From contig NZ_CH724156.1 of assembly GCF_000152625.1 (NCBI RefSeq), forward strand, positions 1,186,966-1,250,965: a stretch of 64,000 nucleotides of DNA, written 5' to 3'. Positions 7,872 through 15,954 of this stretch are shown here, one piece after another. Positions within the stretch are counted from its first letter, which is position 1, and every line of letters starts with the position of its first letter. Origin of the DNA: Roseovarius nubinhibens ISM (GTDB lineage: Bacteria > Pseudomonadota > Alphaproteobacteria > Rhodobacterales > Rhodobacteraceae). A program made the position numbers and the translations under genes. Under the pieces are notes generated by a model. The model made no database searches. It saw nothing but the letters and a program-made list of their open reading frames with translations, and was not told the DNA's origin.

Positions 7872-10061
7872 GTGTCAGTATCCGACAAGAGGGATGGTCG
7901 AGCCTTGAAGACGTTAACCAGTGGTGCCGCGGGCCTTGCGCTCGCAATGGTTTTGCCGATGTCCACGGCCCAGGCAGATCCCCTGACCACCAAACAGACA
8001 AACATCTATGGTGTGCCCGGTCGCCTCATCGACATGCCCACCGCCGAGGTGGCCCCTGATGCCCAGCTTTCGACCACCGTGTCGATCTATGGCAGTGGCA
8101 ACAATCAGACCACCCGCACGACGCTCAGCTTTCAGATGCTGCCACGGCTCAACGCCTCGTTTCGCTATAGCGCGATTGGCGGGCTTGTCCCGACGCCGGG
8201 GCGGCCAACCTTCACCACGCTCTATGACCGCAGCTTTGACCTCAGCTACCGGTTCCTGAACGAGGGCAAATATCACCCGGCCATGTCCATCGGCCTGCGC
8301 GATTTTGCCGGAACGAATATCTATAGCGGCGAATATATCGTCGCCACCAAGAGCTTTGCCCAGGGCAAGCTGGCGCTGACCGCCGGGCTTGGCTGGGGGC
8401 GGCTTGGCAGCTATGGCAGTATCGGCAGTACCGGGACGCGCAAGACCGGTTTTCTCGGCCAGGGCGGCATCCCATCTTATGACCGGTGGTTCCGGGGGGA
8501 TGTCGCGGCCTTTGGCGGCCTGTCTTATCAGCCCACCGAAAAGCTCGGGTTTGCGGTCGAATATTCCTCGGACGCTTATGACCGCGAGGTGCGTGACGGC
8601 GCGCTCGACCACAAATCGCCGTGGAACTTTGGCGTGAGCTACAAGGCGAGCGAGGCGCTGCGCTTTGCCGCCTATTCGCTCTATGGCGATGAGATCGGCG
8701 CGAGCGTGACCCTGACGCTGAACCCGCGCAATCCGGCGGTGAAAGGCGGGCTCGAGCCCGCGCCGCTGCCTGTCGCGGTGCGCTCGGCCCAGAGCGCCGC
8801 CGATCTTGGCTGGAGCACCGATCCGGCGCGCCGGGCCAGCACCACCGCCCAGAGCCAAGAGACGCTGAGCGCGCTGCTCGAGAAGGAAGGCATCTCGCTT
8901 CATGCGATGTCGATGAGTGGGCGCGAGGCGCATGTGCAGATCCGCAACCATCGCTATGACATGCGCGCGCAGGCCTTTGGGCGGACGGCGCGGGCGATGA
9001 CCCGCTCCCTGCCCGCCTCGGTCGAGACGCTGACCGTGACGCTGATGACCCAAGGCGTGCCCAGCACCGCCGCCACCTTCCCGCGCAGCGATCTCGAGCG
9101 GCTTGAAAACGCGCCGGCGCAGGCCATGCGTGAGGCAACCACGCTCAGCGATGGACGGCGCTTCGACACCGGGCTCAGCTATCATGAGGAGGCGCTGCCG
9201 CGGTTTGAATATTCGGTCTCGCCCTTTCTGCGGCTGAGCGTGTTCGACCCGGAAAACCCGGTGCGCGCCAATGCCGGGGTGCAGGCCAAGGCCAAGTATC
9301 ACTTTGCCCCCGGCTGGGCGGTTTCGGGCTCTGTCTCGCAGAAACTGGTGGGCAATCTCGACAAGAGCTCGCCCCCCGGCGCGTCGGGCCTGCCGCGCGT
9401 GCGCTCGAACGTGGCCTTCTATTCGCGCACCGACACGCCGACCATCGATCACCTGACGCTGGCCCATTACGGGCGGCCCGCCGAGAATATCTATAGCCGG
9501 GTGACCGCCGGTTATCTCGAACGGATGTATGCCGGTGTCTCGGGCGAGGTGCTGTGGAAACCGGTCGAGAGCCGTCTCGGCCTCGGGGCCGAGATCAACT
9601 ATGTCCAGCCGCGCGATTTCGACCAACAATTCGGTCTGCGCAGCCGCAACACCGGCACCGGGGTGATCCCCGAATGGAACGGCCATGTCTCGGCCTATCT
9701 CGACATGGGCTACGGGTTTCACGGGCAGCTCGATGTCGGGCGCTATCTCGCCGGGGATTGGGGCGCGACCGTGGCGCTCGACCGGGTCTTTGCCAATGGC
9801 TGGTCGATCGGCGCCTTTGCCACCAAGACCAATGTGTCGTCCGACACTTTTGGCGAGGGCTCCTTTGACAAGGGGCTGCGCATCACGATCCCCTTCGCCT
9901 GGGGTCTCGGCACCGCCAACAAGCGCAGTTCGACCACGACCTTGCGCTCGCTCACCCGCGACGGCGGGGCGCGGCTTGAGGTCGAGGACCGGCTCTATGA
10001 GCGGATCCGCGACACGCATGATCCGCAGCTCTCGCGCGGTTGGGGGAAATTCTGGAGATGA
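7872..10061 (+). CDS. yjbH: YjbH/GfcD-family exopolysaccharide outer-membrane protein
   Basis: Large predicted beta-barrel protein of the YjbH family, linked in enterobacteria to exopolysaccharide export through the yjbEFGH and gfc operons. The protein has 729 residues from a GTG at 7872. An alternative TTG at 7905, with GAGGG about 11 bp upstream, would give a cleaner signal peptide (MKTLTSGAAGLALAMVLP...AQA) and may be the true start. Family hallmarks include GVPGRLIDMPTAEVAPD after the signal peptide, many alternating aromatic/polar strands, and a C-terminal region rich in Gly/Tyr. The stop codon overlaps the start region of yjbF. No yjbG-like gene is present. Confidence 0.8.
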   Translation: MSVSDKRDGRALKTLTSGAAGLALAMVLPMSTAQADPLTTKQTNIYGVPGRLIDMPTAEVAPDAQLSTTVSIYGSGNNQTTRTTLSFQMLPRLNASFRYSAIGGLVPTPGRPTFTTLYDRSFDLSYRFLNEGKYHPAMSIGLRDFAGTNIYSGEYIVATKSFAQGKLALTAGLGWGRLGSYGSIGSTGTRKTGFLGQGGIPSYDRWFRGDVAAFGGLSYQPTEKLGFAVEYSSDAYDREVRDGALDHKSPWNFGVSYKASEALRFAAYSLYGDEIGASVTLTLNPRNPAVKGGLEPAPLPVAVRSAQSAADLGWSTDPARRASTTAQSQETLSALLEKEGISLHAMSMSGREAHVQIRNHRYDMRAQAFGRTARAMTRSLPASVETLTVTLMTQGVPSTAATFPRSDLERLENAPAQAMREATTLSDGRRFDTGLSYHEEALPRFEYSVSPFLRLSVFDPENPVRANAGVQAKAKYHFAPGWAVSGSVSQKLVGNLDKSSPPGASGLPRVRSNVAFYSRTDTPTIDHLTLAHYGRPAENIYSRVTAGYLERMYAGVSGEVLWKPVESRLGLGAEINYVQPRDFDQQFGLRSRNTGTGVIPEWNGHVSAYLDMGYGFHGQLDVGRYLAGDWGATVALDRVFANGWSIGAFATKTNVSSDTFGEGSFDKGLRITIPFAWGLGTANKRSSTTTLRSLTRDGGARLEVEDRLYERIRDTHDPQLSRGWGKFWR

Positions 10062-10066
10062 CCGAT

Positions 10067-10762
10067 ATGATCCGCACCGCCGCGCCCCTGTCGCGTAAAT
10101 TGGGTGATCTGGGCCGCGTGGCCGCCCTTGTGGGCCTTGGCCTCTTGGCCGGGTGCAGCAATGCGCCCGAGGCGGGCAAGACGACGGGTTTTGTGAAGGG
10201 CATCTTTACCAAATCCTCGGCCCAGCCGCGCAGTGCCGAAGAGGTCTCGGCCGAGGCCGCCGCGGCGTTGCAACGCACCGATGCGCGCGTGATTCTGATC
10301 TCGCTGCCCTCGGTCGAAGTGACGACCGTGATGCAAAAGCTCGAGCAAAACGGGGCCTATGAGACCTATGGCACCGCCGACCGGCGCAGCCTGACGCTGC
10401 GCAATGGGATGCTCACGGCGAGCCGCTCGATTGGCAGTGATCTGATGTCCGCCGATGTCACTGAGGCGCTGCGGCTGGTGAGTGCCCGCCGCGCGGGCCA
10501 GGCGGTGCGGGTGTACCGGCATCTCGATGGTGAGAACCTGACGGTCGCCACCCGGATGCGTTGTGACATCCGCACGGGCGGGACCTCGCAGATGGCGGTG
10601 GGTGAGATCAACGCGACGGTGACCAAGGTGATCGAGAGCTGCACCGGTGAGGCGCAGTCCTTCGAGAATATCTACCAGGTCGATGGCGCGGGGCGCATTC
10701 TCGCCTCAAAACAATGGCTGAGCGCCGAGCGCGGGGCGATTTCGATCCAACAGCTGCGCTGA
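10067..10762 (+). CDS. yjbF: YjbF/GfcB-family lipoprotein
   Basis: Predicted periplasmic lipoprotein encoded with yjbH. From the ATG at 10067 the protein is 231 residues. GGAG at 10054-10057 supplies a ribosome-binding site at good spacing, so I prefer this start over the upstream ATG at 10058. The N-terminus is a lipoprotein signal peptide with lipobox LLAGC. The mature part contains the YjbF-type stretch LTLRNGMLTASRSIGSDLMS. It overlaps or abuts yjbH, so the two form an operon. Role in exopolysaccharide production is inferred from the family. Confidence 0.8.
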   Translation: MIRTAAPLSRKLGDLGRVAALVGLGLLAGCSNAPEAGKTTGFVKGIFTKSSAQPRSAEEVSAEAAAALQRTDARVILISLPSVEVTTVMQKLEQNGAYETYGTADRRSLTLRNGMLTASRSIGSDLMSADVTEALRLVSARRAGQAVRVYRHLDGENLTVATRMRCDIRTGGTSQMAVGEINATVTKVIESCTGEAQSFENIYQVDGAGRILASKQWLSAERGAISIQQLR

Positions 10763-10977
10763 GCGAGCGGTGCTGTGGCGCCTCGGTTGGCGGGCCCTGC
10801 CTGCTGTCCGCGTTTTGCCGGGGATAGGGCCTGCGGCTGGTAAGGTGTGGGCGGGAAAGATCCTGTCGAATTCGAGCGTGGCTGGAGGGGCAGCCCGCCG
10901 CACCTGGGCCCGGGGTGACTTTGATCTGCCACCTCAAATGACCAACACTCGGTGAACAGCGCAATGACCAGCCCATG

Positions 10978-11006
10978 AAAAAAGGCGACCCCGAAGGCCG
11001 CCTTTT
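10978..11006. terminator. Bidirectional terminator between yjbF and the small exported-protein gene
   Basis: GGCGACC and GGCCGCC form a 7-bp stem (one G-T pair on the minus strand) around 5 bases, flanked by AAAAAA on one side and TTTT on the other. Genes converge on it, so it can serve both: yjbF from the left and the 67-residue gene from the right, whose stop is 30 bp away. Confidence 0.75.
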
Positions 11007-11035
11007 CCCTATCTCTTCCAAAACCGTGAGACGGC

Positions 11036-11239
11036 TTAGGTGTCGTCGCTGGAATCCAGTGCGGCGATCGCGATGACAGCCACTGCGATACCGGCAGCCA
11101 CAGCGCCAGCGCTGATGTTGGTCACGCCTTGCGAAGATACAAACGGATCTGCAGTCACGTTTGCTTCGTTGGCCGCGACGGGGGCTGCTGCTGCCGCAAC
11201 GATTGCGGTGGCGGCGGCGAGGGTTGCGAATTTTTTCAT
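11036..11239 (-). CDS. Small exported Ala/Val-rich protein (possible YjbE-like)
   Basis: A 67-residue protein: a signal peptide (MKKFATLAAATAIVAAAAAPVAANE), a short polar stretch, then a 20-residue hydrophobic Ala/Val/Ile segment (ISAGAVAAGIAVAVIAIAAL) and an acidic tail ending DSSDDT. The ATG at 11239 has GGAGAG upstream, so I use it rather than the longer frame. It converges with yjbHF. The enterobacterial yjb and gfc operons begin with similarly small, low-complexity exported proteins, so a related role is plausible, but no residue-level homology can be claimed. Confidence 0.65.
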   Translation of the reverse strand: MKKFATLAAATAIVAAAAAPVAANEANVTADPFVSSQGVTNISAGAVAAGIAVAVIAIAALDSSDDT

Positions 11240-11406
11240 GTCGTCTCTCCAAACCATTTAAAAAGGCGCGTGAGAATCCACGCTCCGCGGTGACTATTAC
11301 ACAGCTTAAGGCAGAAAAAAACTGTAAACCTTATTGCTGCGGCCTTCTCGCGAACTGTTGCATCGAGGTCGCATTTTCGGCGAATTTTAACCTTTGTTAC
11401 AGTATG

Positions 11407-12090
11407 TTACTCGCTGCGGCGCAGGGCAATGACCTCTTCAGCGGCGATCTCTTGTCCGGAGGAGAGTAGCAAACGGGTGCCTTGGGCGGTCTGGCGTGCC
11501 TCCACGATATCGGCGCGATGTTCCACCGGTTGCGACCCGAGCAAGGCGTCGCTGGCATAACCCTCCACCGTCAGCGTATAGACGCCATTGGGCAGTGGAT
11601 CCCCATCCTCATCCACCGCGACCCAGGTCAGCTCTCCGCCGCTGGCGGGGACAGTCTGGCGCTGCACCTCAACCCCTCGGGCATTGGTCACCACCATCTC
11701 GGCCCGGTCGGCCAGGGCGATCTCTGGCAGAACCAAATCGACCGGCGCGCCATCGAAGGCCACGGGCGCGGTGGTCCGCGCCTCCATGCCCACCCAGCCG
11801 AGCAATTGGCCAAAGCCGAGGCCGCCCAGTTGATTGCCCAGCGCCCCCAAAAGGTCATTGGTGCGCACCTGCTGTTCCACGGTGGAGAACGTCGCCAATT
11901 GGACCGCGAAATCAGTGCCTTCTACCGGGTTCAGCGGGTCCTGATTGCGCATCTGGACCGTGAGCATCTTGAGGAAAGTCTCAAAATCCGCGCTGATCGC
12001 GCGCGAACTGCTGTCGCTTTCTGCCTGTGTGCTGGCCTGGCCGGATTGGGCGGCCTGACCCGTCGATGTTGTGCTGGTGGTAACGTCCAT
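11407..12090 (-). CDS. flgD: Flagellar hook-capping (scaffold) protein FlgD
   Basis: Caps the growing hook and allows FlgE assembly outside the cell. The 227-residue protein has the conserved N-terminal FlgD block FETFLKMLTVQMRNQDPLNPVEGTD near residues 36-60, followed by ATFSTVEQQVRTNDLL, then a FlgD Ig/tudor-like C-terminal part with PNGVYTLTVEGY. It lies 47 bp downstream of fliK on the same strand, presumably in one operon. It appears intact, without truncation or frameshift. Confidence 0.92.
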   Translation of the reverse strand: MDVTTSTTSTGQAAQSGQASTQAESDSSSRAISADFETFLKMLTVQMRNQDPLNPVEGTDFAVQLATFSTVEQQVRTNDLLGALGNQLGGLGFGQLLGWVGMEARTTAPVAFDGAPVDLVLPEIALADRAEMVVTNARGVEVQRQTVPASGGELTWVAVDEDGDPLPNGVYTLTVEGYASDALLGSQPVEHRADIVEARQTAQGTRLLLSSGQEIAAEEVIALRRSE

Positions 12091-12137
12091 TCAGTGTCCA
12101 TTCCTCATCATTGCGCGCCCTGTAGGCCCAGCTATGG

Positions 12138-13496
12138 TTACAGCCGCAGGTTCAGCCCGTCGGAAAGGAGCAGCTCTTGTGCCGCTGCCTGCACCGCAAC
12201 CGGCCCCTCCTCCTCCGACAGATCGAGCTCTAGAAGCTCTGCCTGATCCGGCATCTGATCTCGGGCCTGGCCTGACCCTGTGCCACCAAAGCTCAGCTCG
12301 GCGCGTTCAAATCCCGCCTGACGGAACTCTTGCATGAGCTGCTCGCTGTGGCGGCGCATCAGATCCAGCGTTTCAGGGCGATCCGCATGGATTGTGACCA
12401 CCAGACCCGCCTCGCCCGGTGCCATACTCAGCCGGACGCGCCCAAGCTCGGCCGGGTTAAGCGTAAGATCCACCTGCCCCGGAATGCGCGGCCCGTCCGG
12501 CCCCGCGCGGACAAGCCGCGCGACGAGCTGCTGACCGATATCAGCGGCCTGCGCCGTGGCGCTGCCGGGTGGTAAGGACACGGGCCCGAACCGCAGAGGA
12601 TCAGAGATCGATCGCATGTCGGTCAGACCGGACAGCGAACGCTCGCCCCCATCGCCCGGCGACGATGATGCATCGCCTGCCACTCGCCGCGCGGCCTCAC
12701 TGGCCTCTCCGGTCCCAAAGGCCGTGGCGGGCGCTATCGGATTGGCCCTTGGCGCGGCCTCTGGCCGGCTGGGCTGCGCCCTATCCCCCGTGGGGTCCTC
12801 TCTGCTCCGCCCTTCGCCGCCTGACTGTTCAGGCAGATCAAACGGCGCCCCAGTCGTGGCGGACACGGCGGGCGCGGGTCCAAAGCCGCTGCCCGCGGCA
12901 AGTGGCGGAGAAGCTGCTTTGCCATCTTGTGCGGGGTCCCTGATAGCTCGGGCCGGTTGCGCGACAGTCACGGCTTCAAACGGCGTTCCTGCGGCGCGGC
13001 TCAACCGGTCCGAAGGGGACTGACCCACCGCCACCTCTTCGATTTCCAACACTCGCGTCATGGCTGCAGTCGTATCATCAGTTTGCATAGGTGCAGGCAG
13101 GGGTTGCCAGTCATCCGCGTTCTGAAGGTCATCCTCTGCGATGTGCGAGGCCTCTTGAGGAAGCTCTTCACCTGCTCCTGTGGCCCGCGTGGCAGGATCA
13201 CGCAGCCGCTCATACCCATCTTGCGAAGCGCCCATATCTGGCGATTCGGCCACAGTCTGAACCTCTTCAATTGCAACCTCGGCCGATGTCGTCTCAGCCT
13301 CAGAAGCGAGGCGAGACTCAGGCTCTGATTGAGGCGTTTCCTCGCCTTTTTCGGCCCGGCGATTCACGATATGTTCAAAACTCTCATGGCTTTTCGCAGG
13401 CTGTTTCGGCGTTGCCGCCCCGGGCACGGAAGGGGCAGTCTTGGCCTGAGGCGGCGCGACATTCGCCCCCCGTATCTGGGAAATAAAATCCTGCAT
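12138..13496 (-). CDS. fliK: Flagellar hook-length control protein FliK
   Basis: Molecular ruler and substrate-specificity switch for the flagellar export apparatus. The 452-residue protein has a long, low-complexity, Ala/Pro/Glu-rich N-terminal and central region (the ruler, poorly conserved in the family) and a C-terminal Flg_hook domain (about residues 335-425) with the typical VDLTLNPAELGRVRLSM and TLDLMRRHSEQLMQEF segments. It is upstream of flgD and divergent from the rod-binding gene. The gene is full length. Confidence 0.88.
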   Translation of the reverse strand: MQDFISQIRGANVAPPQAKTAPSVPGAATPKQPAKSHESFEHIVNRRAEKGEETPQSEPESRLASEAETTSAEVAIEEVQTVAESPDMGASQDGYERLRDPATRATGAGEELPQEASHIAEDDLQNADDWQPLPAPMQTDDTTAAMTRVLEIEEVAVGQSPSDRLSRAAGTPFEAVTVAQPARAIRDPAQDGKAASPPLAAGSGFGPAPAVSATTGAPFDLPEQSGGEGRSREDPTGDRAQPSRPEAAPRANPIAPATAFGTGEASEAARRVAGDASSSPGDGGERSLSGLTDMRSISDPLRFGPVSLPPGSATAQAADIGQQLVARLVRAGPDGPRIPGQVDLTLNPAELGRVRLSMAPGEAGLVVTIHADRPETLDLMRRHSEQLMQEFRQAGFERAELSFGGTGSGQARDQMPDQAELLELDLSEEEGPVAVQAAAQELLLSDGLNLRL

Positions 13497-13609
13497 GATC
13501 AGCCTCCGGCACCGTCATTTGACCTGTGCAGAATATCCGTCGCTGGTTACCGCTTCTTTACCGCTTTGCTGTTTATTGGTCCCAAGTTCCATCAATTGGA
13601 GGCATTCCT

Positions 13610-13900
13610 GTGACCGCTTCTTTACCATTGGCCGCGCCCCCTGCCGCGCCATCAATTTCATCGCCCACAGCCGCACCAGACCGGCGCGCTGCCGCAGAAA
13701 AACTCGAGGCGGTGTTTCTGGCGGAAATGCTGAAATCGAGCGGCCTTGGCAAGGCGACCCAGGGGTTCGGCGACCAGGGCGACGAAGACCATTTCGCCAG
13801 TTTTCAGCGCGACATCCTCGCGCGGGAAATGGTGCGCAAAGGCGGCATCGGGCTCGCCGAAATCTTCTTTCGGGCCATGGCGGGACGGGCCGATGAGTAG
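13610..13900 (+). CDS. Rod-binding protein (FlgJ N-terminal domain only)
   Basis: A 96-residue protein matching the rod-binding domain of FlgJ (EKLEAVFLAEMLKSSGL near the middle, then ILAREMVRKGGIGLAE). It lacks the muramidase domain found in gamma-proteobacterial FlgJ, as is usual in alphaproteobacteria, where it is sometimes called CheL. The GTG at 13610 is chosen because GGAGG lies 7 bp upstream; the longer frame starting at 13526 has no such site. Its stop codon overlaps the flgN start. Confidence 0.85.
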   Translation: MTASLPLAAPPAAPSISSPTAAPDRRAAAEKLEAVFLAEMLKSSGLGKATQGFGDQGDEDHFASFQRDILAREMVRKGGIGLAEIFFRAMAGRADE

Positions 13901-14249
13901 CGCGCCGACGACCGATCTGATCGATGAGTTGACCGATCTTCTCGAAGCCGAGCAGCGCGCGCTTCTCGATGGAGATCTGACCGGCGTGACCGCGCTTGCC
14001 GAACGCAAAGCGGCGCTGATAGCAGCGCTCGACAAGGCCCCAATCCAACCCGGCGATTTACACGGTTTGCGCGCCGCTCTCGACCTCAATCAGACTCTGC
14101 TGCGCGGCGCGAGCGACGGGATCAAAGCGGTTGCCGAACGGCTGCGCGCGCTCAAACGGACCCGCGACACGCTCGAGACCTATGGGCGCGATGGCAAACG
14201 CGAAACGATCCCCGCTCATAAAACGAAAACCGTGGAAAAACGGGCCTAA
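13893..14249 (+). CDS. flgN: FlgN-like flagellar chaperone
   Basis: A 118-residue, mostly helical protein with long charged helices (DLIDELTDLLEAEQRALLDG; LAERKAALIAALD), the composition of FlgN/FliT-type chaperones for hook-associated proteins. The ATG at 13893 overlaps the end of the rod-binding gene (stop 13898-13900), so they are translationally coupled. The name rests on helical pattern and flagellar context, so confidence is moderate. Confidence 0.7.
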   Translation: MSSAPTTDLIDELTDLLEAEQRALLDGDLTGVTALAERKAALIAALDKAPIQPGDLHGLRAALDLNQTLLRGASDGIKAVAERLRALKRTRDTLETYGRDGKRETIPAHKTKTVEKRA

Positions 14250-14301
14250 AACCGCAGTCATTCAAATCCGAGATAAACGGTGGGCAGAGTTTAGGGTTTC
14301 G

Positions 14302-14544
14302 TTAGCAGTTTCGGCCCCAAGGTGCCCCGGCATCCCTCGCGGATGGCGCAGCCCGCCCCCCGGCGCTGCATATGTCAGAAGGCAGCAAACCGCCTGGATC
14401 GCCCAGGCACGAACCAGGTGCAAAGCACTGTCGACGAAAGGAATAATCCATGGCCACCTTCCAGGCGCCGCCGTGATGGCCTTCGCCACCCATGACCTTC
14501 TTTTTCTTGATGATAATGGGCGCCACATTACCCTGCGCGCTCAT
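14302..14544 (-). pseudogene. motB: Truncated motB (N-terminal fragment)
   Basis: The first 31 codons (14452-14544) read MSAQGNVAPII...KKKKV...GEGHHGGAWKVA. This matches the cytoplasmic N-terminus of MotB-family flagellar stator proteins, which continues into a YADFVTAMMAFF-type membrane helix. Here homology stops dead after KVA. The frame runs on as unrelated sequence (MDYSFRRQCFAP...) and ends at 14302 after about 50 further codons. There is no transmembrane helix and no OmpA-like peptidoglycan-binding domain. The start is well formed, which argues for a once-functional gene cut by a deletion or rearrangement. The remainder of the 14250-14636 gap shows no other gene. Confidence 0.8.
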
Positions 14545-14636
14545 ATCCACCACCTTCATTCACCCAAAGGTAGGGATAGCAGCAGGCCGTTACCGCCGGT
14601 TTAACAGCTAAAATTGTCGCCGTTTCACCGCCCGGC

Positions 14637-15857
14637 TCAGTCGTAGCTGCGCTGATCCTCGATCACCATCCCATCATTGGGAAGACTGCCCGGCGCAACG
14701 ATCTCGATCCGACCCTTCATCTTGAGCGCCTCGACAACCGAAGCCTCATAGCGCTCTGCCGCGCCGCCCTCGGCCTCGATCTGCACGGTCATCACATCGC
14801 GCTCGCCCTCGCGGCTGGCGATGACACGGGCGCGGCGCACCTCCTCATGGCGCGCGACCAGCGCCGCCACCTGTTCGGGGCGCACGAACATGCCCTTGAT
14901 CTTGGTGGTCTGATCGGCCCGGCCCATCCAGCCCTTGATGCGCATATTGGTCCGGCCACAGGGGCTCTGCCCCTCCATCACCGCGCTCATGTCGCCGGTG
15001 GCAAACCGGATCAGCGGATAATCGGGGTTGAGCGTCGTCACCACGACCTCACCGACCTCGCCCGGCCGCACCGGATCGCCGGTGCCCGGGGTCACAATCT
15101 CGACGATGACCCGCTCATCGACGATCATCCCCTCCTGCGCCGCGCTCTCATAGGCGATATTGCCGAGATCGGCCGTGGCATAGCATTGCAGACACAGGAT
15201 GCCGCGATCCGCATATTCCTGCCGCAGCGACGGAAAGAGCGCCCCGCCGCCCACCGCCGCGCGGGTGATCGACAGCCGCTCGCCCATCTCCTCGGCCTTG
15301 TCGAGAATGACCTTGAGGTAATCGGGCGTGCCGGCATAGACGGTACAGCCGATATCCGCCGCCGCCCGCACCTGAAGCTCGGTCTGCCCGGTCCCGGCGG
15401 GCAGCACCGCCGCGCCCACGGCCCGCGCGCCGCTCTCGAAAATCATCCCCGCCGGGGTCAGGTGATAGCCAAAGCAATTCTGCACGATATCGCCCTCGCC
15501 GACGCCACAGGCATGGAGAAACCGCCCCATCCGCCACCAGTCGCGATCAATGCCGCCCGGCTCATAGATCGGCCCGGGGCTCTGGAACACATGGGCAAAG
15601 CCCGACACCGGCCGCGTCGTCAGCCCGCCAAAGGGCGCCGCGCCCTTCTGCGCCGCCCCGAGGTCAGATTTCCGCAACACCGGCAGCCGCGCCAGATCGT
15701 CGAGACTGCCAAGCCCCTCCGGCTCCACCTCGTCAAGCGCCCCGGCATAGCCCGCCAGCCCCTGCGCCCGGCCAAGCTGCGCCCGCAGCTCATGCATCTG
15801 CGCGTCAAGCCGTTCCTCGGTGCTGCGGGTCTCTAGATCATCGTAATAGCGGGTCAT
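14637..15857 (-). CDS. Phenylacetate-CoA ligase-like AMP-forming enzyme
   Basis: A 406-residue AMP-forming ligase of the PaaK type, shorter than FadD-type enzymes. It has ligase segments such as CFGYHLTPAGMIFESGARAVGA, QCYATADLGNIAYES, the hinge region YPLIRFATGDMSAV and a C-terminal subdomain with KIKGMFVRPEQVAALV. It presumably activates an aromatic or other carboxylic acid with CoA. It is the last gene of a minus-strand operon with a complete HAAT importer, so it probably acts on the imported compound. The substrate cannot be read from sequence. Confidence 0.85.
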   Translation of the reverse strand: MTRYYDDLETRSTEERLDAQMHELRAQLGRAQGLAGYAGALDEVEPEGLGSLDDLARLPVLRKSDLGAAQKGAAPFGGLTTRPVSGFAHVFQSPGPIYEPGGIDRDWWRMGRFLHACGVGEGDIVQNCFGYHLTPAGMIFESGARAVGAAVLPAGTGQTELQVRAAADIGCTVYAGTPDYLKVILDKAEEMGERLSITRAAVGGGALFPSLRQEYADRGILCLQCYATADLGNIAYESAAQEGMIVDERVIVEIVTPGTGDPVRPGEVGEVVVTTLNPDYPLIRFATGDMSAVMEGQSPCGRTNMRIKGWMGRADQTTKIKGMFVRPEQVAALVARHEEVRRARVIASREGERDVMTVQIEAEGGAAERYEASVVEALKMKGRIEIVAPGSLPNDGMVIEDQRSYD

Positions 15858-15907
15858 AGCCTGTCCTTGCCAGGGCGCAATTGCGCTGGATTAGGGTCTG
15901 TTTTGAT

Positions 15908-15923
15908 GCCCCGCACCCGGGGC
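15908..15923 (-). promoter_or_regulatory. Intercistronic stem-loop between livF-like and ligase genes
   Basis: GCCCCG pairs perfectly with CGGGGC around a 4-base loop, in the 97-bp gap between the ABC ATPase and the PaaK-like gene. It is not followed by a T-run. It probably stabilises or processes the polycistronic mRNA rather than ending it; this is an inference. Confidence 0.4.
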
Positions 15924-15954
15924 GGACGTATCACTTGCGGGGGCAATCCCCGGC

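Noticed and set aside
13511..13566. A further copy of the 11-bp-period array upstream of fliK/rod-binding gene
   Set aside because: ACCGTC and ACCTGT (13511, 13522) and ACCGCT twice (13549, 13560) show 11-bp steps, but the pairs are out of register with each other and the units depart from RCCGAC.
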